Below are positions 26,457 through 34,063 of a stretch of DNA of 64,000 nt, in pieces (position 1 is the first letter of the stretch; each line of letters starts with the position of its first letter). The position numbers and the translations under genes were made by a program. The notes under the pieces are model-generated. The model ran no database searches, was not told the DNA's origin, and was given only the letters and a program-made list of their open reading frames with translations. The DNA comes from JAUZRW01 sp034437755 (GTDB lineage Bacteria > Chloroflexota > Anaerolineae > Aggregatilineales > Phototrophicaceae): contig DAOTTV010000003.1 of assembly GCA_034437755.1 (NCBI GenBank), positions 12,323 to 76,322 of the forward strand, read 5' to 3'.

Positions 26457-26483
26457 TACGTTACTTAAGTACCGACAATCTTG

Positions 26484-26510
26484 CTGAGACAAAAGAGAGA
26501 TCTCAGTGTT
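26484..26510 (+). terminator. Weak terminator-like hairpin
   Basis: CTGAGA and TCTCAG pair across an 11-base loop, followed by TGTTTTC, between the sqdB-like gene and hisD. The stem is short, so some read-through is expected. Confidence 0.35.
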
Positions 26511-26539
26511 TTCATCTGTAACCCTGGAGGAATGATTTA

Positions 26540-27859
26540 ATGGAACTCACGATTCAATACTGGCAACGCGACACCTTATCACAGGATGAACTTGCGAAGA
26601 TCATGCGTCGATCAGAGCAAGACATCAGTGATCTGTTACCTTTGGCGAAGGAAATTTCTGACGATGTACGTGATAATGGCGATGATGCGGTTGTCAAATA
26701 TACGCGCAAGTTTGATGCAGAAGCGTTTGAAGCACCGTTGCTAAAAGCGAGCGCGGAAGATTTTAAGCGGGCACGGGCGAACCTTGAACCGGAGGTGATT
26801 GAAGCAATCGAAGCCGCTCACGAGAATATCCTGCACTTCCATGCTGAACAGATGCCAGAACAGCTCTGGTTTACAGAAGTCAAGCCGGGTATTATGGCAG
26901 GCGAGAAAATTTCGCCTGTGGCTAGTGTCGGCTTATACGTACCGCGTGGTAAAGGGGCATTTCCATCGGTTATGTTAATGCTCGCAACTCCGGCAAAAGT
27001 GGCGGGTGTGCCGCGTATTGTAGTTGTTACCCCACCTACGCCAGAAGGTAAAGCTGATGACGCATCTCTCGTCGCCGCAGAGGTTGCGGGTGTCGATGAA
27101 GTCTACGTCGTCGGTGGGATTCAGGCGATTGCGTCCCTAGCGTACGGAACTGAGACTATCCCGAAGGTGGATAAGCTCATCGGCCCCGGTAGTAGCTATG
27201 TCACAGCGGCTAAACGTCTGCTCTACGGTACGGTCGATGTCGGTCTGCCGGCCGGCCCCAGCGAGAGTATCATTTTGGCTGATGAACACGTTGACCCACG
27301 CTTGGCGGCGCTTGATTTGCTGGTGGAAGCCGAACATGGGCGTGAGTCTGCCGCGATCTTGGTCACACACAGCGAAATCGTTGCTAAGGAAGCCTTGAAA
27401 GTCCTGCCGGAATACATCGCCCAGTTACCAGAATGGCGGCGAGATTTCGTTACTAGCGTCTTATCCAACTATGGCGGGATCATGCTCACGAACAGTCTGG
27501 AAGAATCAATCCAATTTGTGAACGATTACGCGCCCGAACACCTTGAAATATTGGTGAAAGACCCTTTCATTGCACTCAATAAGATTCAAAATGCGGGCGA
27601 AATTTTGCTCGGTGAATTAACGCCGATCCCAACGGCAAATTACGCATTAGGGTTGAACGCAATCCTGCCGACAGGTGGATTCGCGAAGACGTTTTCCTCA
27701 GTTAGCGTTTGGGATTTTCTCAAGCGCAGTGGTGTCGGTTATCTCTCGCGTGAAGGCTACGAACGATTGCAGGCACACGTTGCTTTGCTTGCCGATTATG
27801 AAGGTTTTCCGGCGCACGCTCAGGCTATTCGTATCCGTAATCAAATCTTGAACTCATGA
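26540..27859 (+). CDS. hisD: Histidinol dehydrogenase
   Basis: This 439-residue protein has normal HisD length and landmarks: VPRGKGAFPSVMLML, GPGSSYVTAAKR, VDVGLPAGPSES and the zinc and catalytic region EAEHGRESAAIL and YAPEHLE. HisD oxidises L-histidinol to L-histidine in two NAD-dependent steps. GGAGG lies nine bases before the ATG. The stop overlaps the start of the downstream kinase-like gene (ATGA). Confidence 0.97.
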   Translation: MELTIQYWQRDTLSQDELAKIMRRSEQDISDLLPLAKEISDDVRDNGDDAVVKYTRKFDAEAFEAPLLKASAEDFKRARANLEPEVIEAIEAAHENILHFHAEQMPEQLWFTEVKPGIMAGEKISPVASVGLYVPRGKGAFPSVMLMLATPAKVAGVPRIVVVTPPTPEGKADDASLVAAEVAGVDEVYVVGGIQAIASLAYGTETIPKVDKLIGPGSSYVTAAKRLLYGTVDVGLPAGPSESIILADEHVDPRLAALDLLVEAEHGRESAAILVTHSEIVAKEALKVLPEYIAQLPEWRRDFVTSVLSNYGGIMLTNSLEESIQFVNDYAPEHLEILVKDPFIALNKIQNAGEILLGELTPIPTANYALGLNAILPTGGFAKTFSSVSVWDFLKRSGVGYLSREGYERLQAHVALLADYEGFPAHAQAIRIRNQILNS

Positions 27860-29094
27860 CTGACGTTCTTCAGGAAATTCGTGATAAGCAGTTCACTGAT
27901 AAGAGTGGTGCGGAAGCACTTCTCTTATCTTTTATTCGGGATAACTTTCCGCTACAGGTTGTATCTCTCGAACTAACGCCCTTGGCTGTCTCACTCAATT
28001 CTTTCAACGGTTTTATCACGCTTGCAGATGGTAAGCGTTACTTCTTCAAGACGCACACTGAGACGGACACCGTCATTGATGAATACTACAACGCAGAGAT
28101 GTTAGCGGATGCGGGGTATCCTGTCATTCAGCCTGTATTCAAGTCGACCGAACCCGGTAAGCAACTTCTGATTTATGACGTTATCTCTGATTCATCTGTA
28201 TTTGATGTTGCATGGCAATTAGAACACACAACAGACGAAGCATTGCTCGGTTCGCTGACAATTGCACAAAATCATGCCGATGACGACCTTCTCCGTTTGT
28301 ATCGTCAGACACTGACAACACAATCGACCGAAGATGCCGCGCAATCGCCTGTACATCAGTTATTTTATCATCGTTTGACTGGAGGGCGCTTAGATCGGTT
28401 CTACGGCACAGACATCAAGATCACATTACCCCATGGCGTTTACGACATGCCCGCTGTCCGTCAAAAAAAATGGGAAATTAACGGGCAGATATACGATGAT
28501 ACGCTTGATGAGATTATCGACCGTGCGATAAAACTGCTTGTACCAGCACAAGCAGGGATAGCCATCACAGGACATGGTGATGCACACAACGGCAATGTAT
28601 TCTTCCAGAGTCGTCAAGATCCGCCACGCTTACTGTACTTCGATCCCGCATTCGCCGGTAAACATCATCCTTTGCTCGATTTGACGAAACCGTTATTTCA
28701 TAACGTATTCGCCATGTGGATGTACTACCCGCAGGAAAAACACCACTCGACAAAAATTGACATCGCAGAGCATGACGATCGCTGGGTGGTGACTTACGCA
28801 TATGATTTGCATCGTGTACGGTCGATGTTTTTAAGTAGCAAAGTTGAGCGTACGCTGATTCCCATCTTGCGTGACTTGTCCGAGCAAAATCACCTAGCAC
28901 CAACATGGCGACAATATTTGAAGTGCGCTTTATTCTGTTGTCCTTTTTTGACGATGAATCTTGCCGATCATCAGAAATTCCCGCCAGACATAAGCCTGCT
29001 GGGATTGGTGATGGCAGTTGAGATGGGTGCAGAAAGCCGTGGACAGCGCAGTTTGATTGATCAGACGCTTGATGAAGTTGCTGATGCAATCTAG
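27856..29094 (+). CDS. APH/choline-kinase-like phosphotransferase
   Basis: This 412-residue protein has the bilobal aminoglycoside-phosphotransferase fold signatures: an ATP-contacting Lys in YFFKTHTE near residue 72, the catalytic loop GHGDAHNGN near residue 238, and a metal-binding Asp in YFDPAF about 20 residues later. The substrate is unknown. It is translationally coupled to hisD, but nothing in it suggests a histidine substrate. Relatives phosphorylate small alcohols, amines or sugars. Confidence 0.72.
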   Translation: MTDVLQEIRDKQFTDKSGAEALLLSFIRDNFPLQVVSLELTPLAVSLNSFNGFITLADGKRYFFKTHTETDTVIDEYYNAEMLADAGYPVIQPVFKSTEPGKQLLIYDVISDSSVFDVAWQLEHTTDEALLGSLTIAQNHADDDLLRLYRQTLTTQSTEDAAQSPVHQLFYHRLTGGRLDRFYGTDIKITLPHGVYDMPAVRQKKWEINGQIYDDTLDEIIDRAIKLLVPAQAGIAITGHGDAHNGNVFFQSRQDPPRLLYFDPAFAGKHHPLLDLTKPLFHNVFAMWMYYPQEKHHSTKIDIAEHDDRWVVTYAYDLHRVRSMFLSSKVERTLIPILRDLSEQNHLAPTWRQYLKCALFCCPFLTMNLADHQKFPPDISLLGLVMAVEMGAESRGQRSLIDQTLDEVADAI

Positions 29095-29116
29095 AAACTT
29101 TCTGAAGTGATGATAG

Positions 29117-29149
29117 CGGGGCACTCTACGATTTAGTAAGATTGCCCCG
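29117..29149. terminator. Bidirectional hairpin between convergent genes
   Basis: CGGGGCA and TGCCCCG pair across a 19-base loop between the APH-like gene and hisG, which converge here. T-rich sequence follows on the plus strand. Confidence 0.6.
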
Positions 29150-29158
29150 TCGTTTGTT

Positions 29159-30181
29159 CTAGTTGCTGATGTCGAGTCGGTCGAGTAATGTGGCATATGT
29201 AGATGATTGTTCAAGAAAAATATATCGCACTGGCGTTGTAATTACATGCCGTCCGCCCATCGCGCGGACGTGTTCAACGGCTTTGAGCATGTGCTTATCG
29301 CTCACTGTCAGCGTCACAGTAAACCACGCGGCATCGGCTTCAGCCGCACGATGAGGACTATAGATCGGCGCAATTGTCGGGCCTAATAGACCGCGTGTGA
29401 TTATTTTACTGGCAATCTTTTGTGCGACTTCCTCGGCGGTTTCTCCTTGGACATCAACTGTGATCTGATGATAGCCAGCGCCATTCTGATAGGCATCAAT
29501 ATACTCAGTTAAAATACGTGTGGCTTCTAATAGCTCCGAATTTGCTCGCAGAGCATGTTTGTTGCCAATCAAACATGCTTGTGCGTCAATTAACGTGCCA
29601 CCTGTGATTGTCTTTAGATGATTCTCGCGTAGGGTTGTGCCAGTCTGTGTGAGATCAACGATAATATCTGCATAGCCGATCGTCGGTGCGGCTTCGATTG
29701 CACCATCAGCTTTCACCAATGTGAAGTGATGGATGCCATGCCGATGCAGGAACTCGCGGGTAGAGTGTGTGTATGTTGTCGCAATGCGGATATTGCGCCC
29801 TTTATTCTCGCGAAAATCGAGTGCCACATCAATCAGATCATCCATCGTCTCAACATCAACCCATGCTTCAGGAACAGCGATTACTAACTGACAATGACCA
29901 TATCCCAGCGCATCATGAATGACGATCGTATGCTCACTCGGGTGTTCATAGACGACATCTAAGCCTGTAATGCCCAGATGTGCTGTTCCATCCGATACTT
30001 TATACATCACATCCTTCACACGCTGGAACAAAACGCCCAGTGTTGGGATCGTCGGCATTGTGCCCGTATACTGGCGTGAATTCGGCTTTGAGACCTTTAA
30101 CCCACAATTCTTGAGGAAACTTTGCGTGGGTTCGGCAATCGCGCCTTTGCTCGGCATAGCAATTGTAAACTTGTGTACCAT
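29159..30181 (-). CDS. hisG: ATP phosphoribosyltransferase, long form
   Basis: This 340-residue protein catalyses the first step of histidine synthesis (ATP plus PRPP to phosphoribosyl-ATP). The periplasmic-binding-protein-like core includes AMPSKGAI, LGITGLDVV and the PRPP-region segment GYADIIVDLTQTGTTLREN. About 75 further residues form the C-terminal regulatory (HisG_C) domain, which marks the long, self-sufficient form. It lies two bases after hisZ, with AGGA in the hisZ tail as its ribosome-binding site. A long HisG next to HisZ is unusual. Confidence 0.93.
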   Translation of the reverse strand: MVHKFTIAMPSKGAIAEPTQSFLKNCGLKVSKPNSRQYTGTMPTIPTLGVLFQRVKDVMYKVSDGTAHLGITGLDVVYEHPSEHTIVIHDALGYGHCQLVIAVPEAWVDVETMDDLIDVALDFRENKGRNIRIATTYTHSTREFLHRHGIHHFTLVKADGAIEAAPTIGYADIIVDLTQTGTTLRENHLKTITGGTLIDAQACLIGNKHALRANSELLEATRILTEYIDAYQNGAGYHQITVDVQGETAEEVAQKIASKIITRGLLGPTIAPIYSPHRAAEADAAWFTVTLTVSDKHMLKAVEHVRAMGGRHVITTPVRYIFLEQSSTYATLLDRLDISN

Positions 30182-30183
30182 GA

Positions 30184-31554
30184 TTATCCTTGTGCTTCCA
30201 ATGCGTTGATTAAATCCTGTTGTGTCTTGTAAACCTGTCCTGCATATTGCATTCCGTCTACTGTCGCTGTGATGAGCGCATCTTCGCTAATCAGCGCAAC
30301 CGCTATATCTTGATTTCGTAGACCTTGTACCCATGTCATAGCTTCTTCATACGGCATATCATGGATCGTAACTGTCAGGATTGTTTGCGTCTTGGGTAAG
30401 TTTGCGTCTGGAATTGCTGTGACTAATTGACTCATATAATAGGCGAAACCAACTGCCGGTACAGATACATCACTGCCGAGAATAGATGCGAGATCGTCGT
30501 ATCGTCCGCCGCTCCCGATAAACGCACCTGACTGTGCCTGAATACCGAATACCGCTCCCGTGTAGTATTCCCAGTTCTTTGTCAGATCTGCTTGGATAAT
30601 CATCTGATCGGGGTCGATTCCGTATACGTGCGTTAATACATCAATTGTTTCTCGCCAGTTGTCTAATAACTTTTGTCCGCGTGTATCAGTCTGATCAATG
30701 AGCGCGTCAAGGCGTGTGAAGGCTTCATCAATCGATGCTGAAATTTGCATCCATTCTGCGAGGAAATGTAATGCGGCTTCAATGTGGCGATAGCTTTGTG
30801 TTTGTGTACGCTTGCTCAACAAACGTTGTGCAATGTCTTCGCGTGAACGGCCTCCCATCGTCGTTCCGTAGCGTGTTGAATCAAGCAATACATCTAACAT
30901 TTTCTGCGTTTCGATACCGTTCTTGCTCATTTCCTGCATGGCATCGTCTGTTTGTACGGGTGCGAACATCGACTGTATATTTTGTTTTGCCTGCGCGAAG
31001 CCTGCTTCACCCTGCTTGAGATACTCGCGCTGAGCGAGCAACATGCGATTTGTGCGTGTGTCTAAGCCAAAGCGGCGTAATAGATGCATCTGTAAGCCGA
31101 CATGACCCATAACTAAGCGTTTGTGTTCGACTCCTAGTTCTTGCAACCCCCCCAGAGCCATTGCGATCACTTCAGCAGTCGCCTGTATGCCGGTTTGACC
31201 GATAAACTCTGCACCGATGCTCTGCTTCTGATATTGCAGAGAAATGCTATTGGGGTCATCTTCGAAGATAGCACCGCTGAACTGCCAACGAACAGGAACG
31301 TGATACCCCTGCGATACATACCGATGCGCCGCCGCCGCGGTGAACTCCGGTCGTAGAGTTAATTGCTGTCCGAGACGCTCAAACGTGAATAGGCGATCAA
31401 TGATCGTGTCGCCCGCCCGCGTTAGAAAAATACCTGCTGGTTTGATGATGGGAATGTCAATCAATTGATAGCCATATTTGCGCATGTGTGTTTGTAGTGT
31501 GCGCTCAATATCGCCGAGTTGTGCGGTAGATAAAGATCGATTCGCTTGGGTCAT
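30184..31554 (-). CDS. hisZ: HisZ-type ATP phosphoribosyltransferase regulatory subunit
   Basis: This 456-residue class-II tRNA-synthetase-fold protein lacks the full histidyl-tRNA synthetase signatures. It shows LTLRPEFT, the motif WEYYTGAVFG in place of the HisRS LVRGLDYYT, and GSGGRYDDL. Its position directly before hisG supports HisZ, the paralogue that activates HisG, over an aminoacylating HisS. A C-terminal anticodon-binding-like domain (about residues 370-456) is present, more HisS-like than most HisZ proteins, so a HisS paralogue remains possible. AGGA is six bases from the ATG. Confidence 0.75.
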   Translation of the reverse strand: MTQANRSLSTAQLGDIERTLQTHMRKYGYQLIDIPIIKPAGIFLTRAGDTIIDRLFTFERLGQQLTLRPEFTAAAAHRYVSQGYHVPVRWQFSGAIFEDDPNSISLQYQKQSIGAEFIGQTGIQATAEVIAMALGGLQELGVEHKRLVMGHVGLQMHLLRRFGLDTRTNRMLLAQREYLKQGEAGFAQAKQNIQSMFAPVQTDDAMQEMSKNGIETQKMLDVLLDSTRYGTTMGGRSREDIAQRLLSKRTQTQSYRHIEAALHFLAEWMQISASIDEAFTRLDALIDQTDTRGQKLLDNWRETIDVLTHVYGIDPDQMIIQADLTKNWEYYTGAVFGIQAQSGAFIGSGGRYDDLASILGSDVSVPAVGFAYYMSQLVTAIPDANLPKTQTILTVTIHDMPYEEAMTWVQGLRNQDIAVALISEDALITATVDGMQYAGQVYKTQQDLINALEAQG

Positions 31555-31571
31555 ATGTTGTCCTGTGAGTA

Positions 31572-31605
31572 TATCATGTGATGAAAATCATTGTGCCACA
31601 TGATA
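31572..31605. promoter_or_regulatory. Nested inverted repeat upstream of hisZG
   Basis: TATCATGTG and its exact complement CACATGATA are separated by 16 bases, and ATGA-AAA-TCAT lies within the spacer. The element ends 18 bases before the hisZ start and could be a repressor site or leader hairpin for the histidine genes. Confidence 0.45.
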
Positions 31606-31642
31606 ACGCGCTTTCGCATGGTGACAACACCGGAATCAAAAA

Positions 31643-31659
31643 TGCCCCGATGTGGGGCA
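31643..31659 (-). terminator. Rho-independent terminator of the L,D-transpeptidase unit
   Basis: TGCCCC and GGGGCA close a 5-base loop, followed on the minus strand by TTTTT. It lies just after the stop of the distal L,D-transpeptidase gene. Confidence 0.8.
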
Positions 31660-31669
31660 GTTTAGCGGC

Positions 31670-32740
31670 TCAGTCATATTCACCAGTTGAATACACGTAG
31701 ACAGCAGGGCCTGTCTCATAATCTGCTGATCGAAAACTACCCATCTCATCAGCAACGAGCTGATACAACCAGTAAGCATCTGTGATCGACATGTTGACGC
31801 ACCCGTGGCTACGACGATAGCCAAAGCCATCATGCCAATACGCGCCATGTAATGCTCGCCCTTCGTCGAAGAACATCGTCCACGGCACTTCCTCCAGCGA
31901 ATAGAAATCATCACCAACTGTTCCCCAGCTCATATATTCGCGGGGATTGCGAAAATAGATATGAAATGTTCCCTCATACGTCGGCCAGCGTGGTAAACCA
32001 GTTGCGACTAATGTCGTGAAGAGTGGTGTATCATCGCGATACACGGTCAGCACTTGTTCGTACAAATCAATGCCGACCCACAATTCTGTATCGACTGATT
32101 CGGGTACGGCATCCAGCGGTTCCGATAGTGCAACGCGGAATTGATGTACCCATTCTCCGTCGTTGACGAGATACCAGTTGTATCCATCAACGACGACAGT
32201 ATCGTGGATGTATAAACGTGTGTAGCGTGGGATGAGGTCAAGATTTTCTGATGGGTCAGCGCCCGGCTCTGGGCTGGGATACATATTGACCAACGCCCAT
32301 GTCATCGTCTGCTCAAAGCCTTCCGCAGGAACTTCAACACCTGTAAAGCGTGATACCACCCAGCTTGTATCTGTTAATCCTTCGCTACGCACCCATTCAT
32401 CGCCGTTGATGCGTGTCCACCCATTTTCGTTGCTGAGTACCGTCACGAAATTAAAGCCTTCTTCAATCACGCGCACGACGTTACCGTTTGGTGCATCATA
32501 GACCTCTGTACGAGCGTTCGCGCGATGATACCAGCGGTCATACATCAGATTAGTATTAGGTGTTAAGGCTGCCACATCGGGTTCGGTAAAATCGATGGTT
32601 TTTGTCACTGTGTCTTGTGTATCAATTTGGCGCGTATCGTCATTTGTACAATCACCGGTGCGATAACACACCGAATTTGCGTGTACAGTTGATAAACTGA
32701 CGATCAGTATCACTATTGTGATGATATATTGTCTGTGCAT
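31670..32740 (-). CDS. Exported L,D-transpeptidase (YkuD)
   Basis: This 356-residue protein has a signal peptide (about residues 1-21), an SH3b-like region with WVRSEGL and WVHQFRV repeats, and a C-terminal YkuD domain whose active site reads ALHGAYWHD, then SHGCVNM with the catalytic Cys. L,D-transpeptidases form 3-3 peptidoglycan cross-links or attach proteins to the wall. It is a close paralogue of the upstream gene and probably cotranscribed with it. AAGGAGAG precedes the ATG. Confidence 0.92.
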   Translation of the reverse strand: MHRQYIITIVILIVSLSTVHANSVCYRTGDCTNDDTRQIDTQDTVTKTIDFTEPDVAALTPNTNLMYDRWYHRANARTEVYDAPNGNVVRVIEEGFNFVTVLSNENGWTRINGDEWVRSEGLTDTSWVVSRFTGVEVPAEGFEQTMTWALVNMYPSPEPGADPSENLDLIPRYTRLYIHDTVVVDGYNWYLVNDGEWVHQFRVALSEPLDAVPESVDTELWVGIDLYEQVLTVYRDDTPLFTTLVATGLPRWPTYEGTFHIYFRNPREYMSWGTVGDDFYSLEEVPWTMFFDEGRALHGAYWHDGFGYRRSHGCVNMSITDAYWLYQLVADEMGSFRSADYETGPAVYVYSTGEYD

Positions 32741-32806
32741 GTCTCTCTCCTTAATTGGGTCATTGTCGTATAACCGATCATCATCTAGTAGGCATTGATC
32801 ACGAGT

Positions 32807-33829
32807 TTACTCGTATTCACCACTGCTGTAGACGTGAACAGCGAGATCGATTGGCGTTTCCGTCGTGAAGTCGCGCACATCAGATGACCAATCATAAAGC
32901 CAATGTGCATCTGTGATCGACATATTGACACACCCGCGACTCTGCCGATAGCCGAAGCCGTCGTGCCAGTAAGTGCCGTGTAGCGCAATATCACCATCAA
33001 AATACATCGTCCATGGGACTTCTTGTAAATAATAAAAATCTGGACTATTGTAAGAACCACTCATTGTGGTGCGCTGATGGCGCATGTAGACGTTGAACGT
33101 GCCCTTATTGGTTGACCATTGCGATAGGCCTGACGAGATCAGCGTTGCAAAGACTGGCGTTGAGCCTTCATAGGCGATGAGTACCTGCTCATATAGATCA
33201 ACACTGACCCATTTCTCCGTGTTTACATCAGCTGGCGGGGCAATCGGCAATATTTTAGCGACGTTGAACTGATGTACCCATTGATCTTCGCTGATTTGAT
33301 ACCAGTTATAACCATCGACCTGTACTGTCGCGTAAATATTGATGCGCGTATAACGATATAAGAAGGGGTTGTCCTGTGATTGTTCGCCGCCGGGGGTTGT
33401 AGACGGGCGCAGATGGCGTAATGTCCATGCCATCGTATACGGTAAACCAGTGTCCGGTAAGCGTACACCGGCGAAACGTGAGATTACAACATCCTCAGTC
33501 AGTGCATTGCTTGGTACCCAGTGTTGAGCAGAAATTTGTGTCCATGTGCCCTGTGCCCCGGCACCGGCGAGCGTCACATAACTAAATCCTATGCCTAGAT
33601 CATTCGTCAGCGTGCCCCCTGGTGCGTTGTGCAAAGCTAAATTTCCTTCGACACGTCGATAGGTGCGATCATAGAGCAGACTATCATTGATTGCGAGCGG
33701 CATTACATTTGGTTCTGGGTATTCTGCTATCTCTTCCGCGGAAATACCCGTCATACTTTCTTGAGCGAAAACGGATGAGGTGAGCCAGAGTAAAATGCTG
33801 ACTGAGAGAACTTTTATGATTTGTGTCAT
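32807..33829 (-). CDS. Exported L,D-transpeptidase (YkuD), paralogue
   Basis: I chose the ATG at 33829, eight bases after GAGG, giving 340 residues; the longer frame begins with TTG. Architecture matches the next gene: signal peptide, SH3b-like middle and YkuD domain. The active-site motif is SRGCVN where the paralogue has SHGCVN; the catalytic Cys and the upstream His (ALHGTYWHD) are kept. The two probably arose by tandem duplication and have since diverged, mainly in the N-terminal half. Confidence 0.9.
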   Translation of the reverse strand: MTQIIKVLSVSILLWLTSSVFAQESMTGISAEEIAEYPEPNVMPLAINDSLLYDRTYRRVEGNLALHNAPGGTLTNDLGIGFSYVTLAGAGAQGTWTQISAQHWVPSNALTEDVVISRFAGVRLPDTGLPYTMAWTLRHLRPSTTPGGEQSQDNPFLYRYTRINIYATVQVDGYNWYQISEDQWVHQFNVAKILPIAPPADVNTEKWVSVDLYEQVLIAYEGSTPVFATLISSGLSQWSTNKGTFNVYMRHQRTTMSGSYNSPDFYYLQEVPWTMYFDGDIALHGTYWHDGFGYRQSRGCVNMSITDAHWLYDWSSDVRDFTTETPIDLAVHVYSSGEYE

Positions 33830-34013
33830 GATGTGTGCCTCGTACAACTTATGCGATACAATTGATTATAGTATGTGGCATTATCGTCAGAGTATCCAGT
33901 ATGCTTGCCCTACGGATAACCGACGAGATGGTAACGCTGGTGAGTTGCCAGATATTACACATCGTCTTATACTCAAATTGTGTATCTGAACTGTTTTAAT
34001 ATTGATTAGGATA

Positions 34014-34040
34014 AGCCCTATCACATCATGCGATAGAGCT
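34014..34040. repeat. Imperfect inverted repeat before the SH3b gene
   Basis: AGCCCTATC and GATAGAGCT pair with one mismatch across a 9-base loop, 24 bases before the ATG of the SH3b protein gene. It may be a 5' leader hairpin. Confidence 0.3.
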
Positions 34041-34063
34041 TGCCAAAACTAGGAAGGGGACTC

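Noticed and set aside
30184..31554. Histidyl-tRNA synthetase as first call
   Set aside because: The HisRS LVRGLDYYT motif is replaced by WEYYTGAVFG, and the gene is coupled to hisG. HisZ is preferred, with HisS kept as an alternative.
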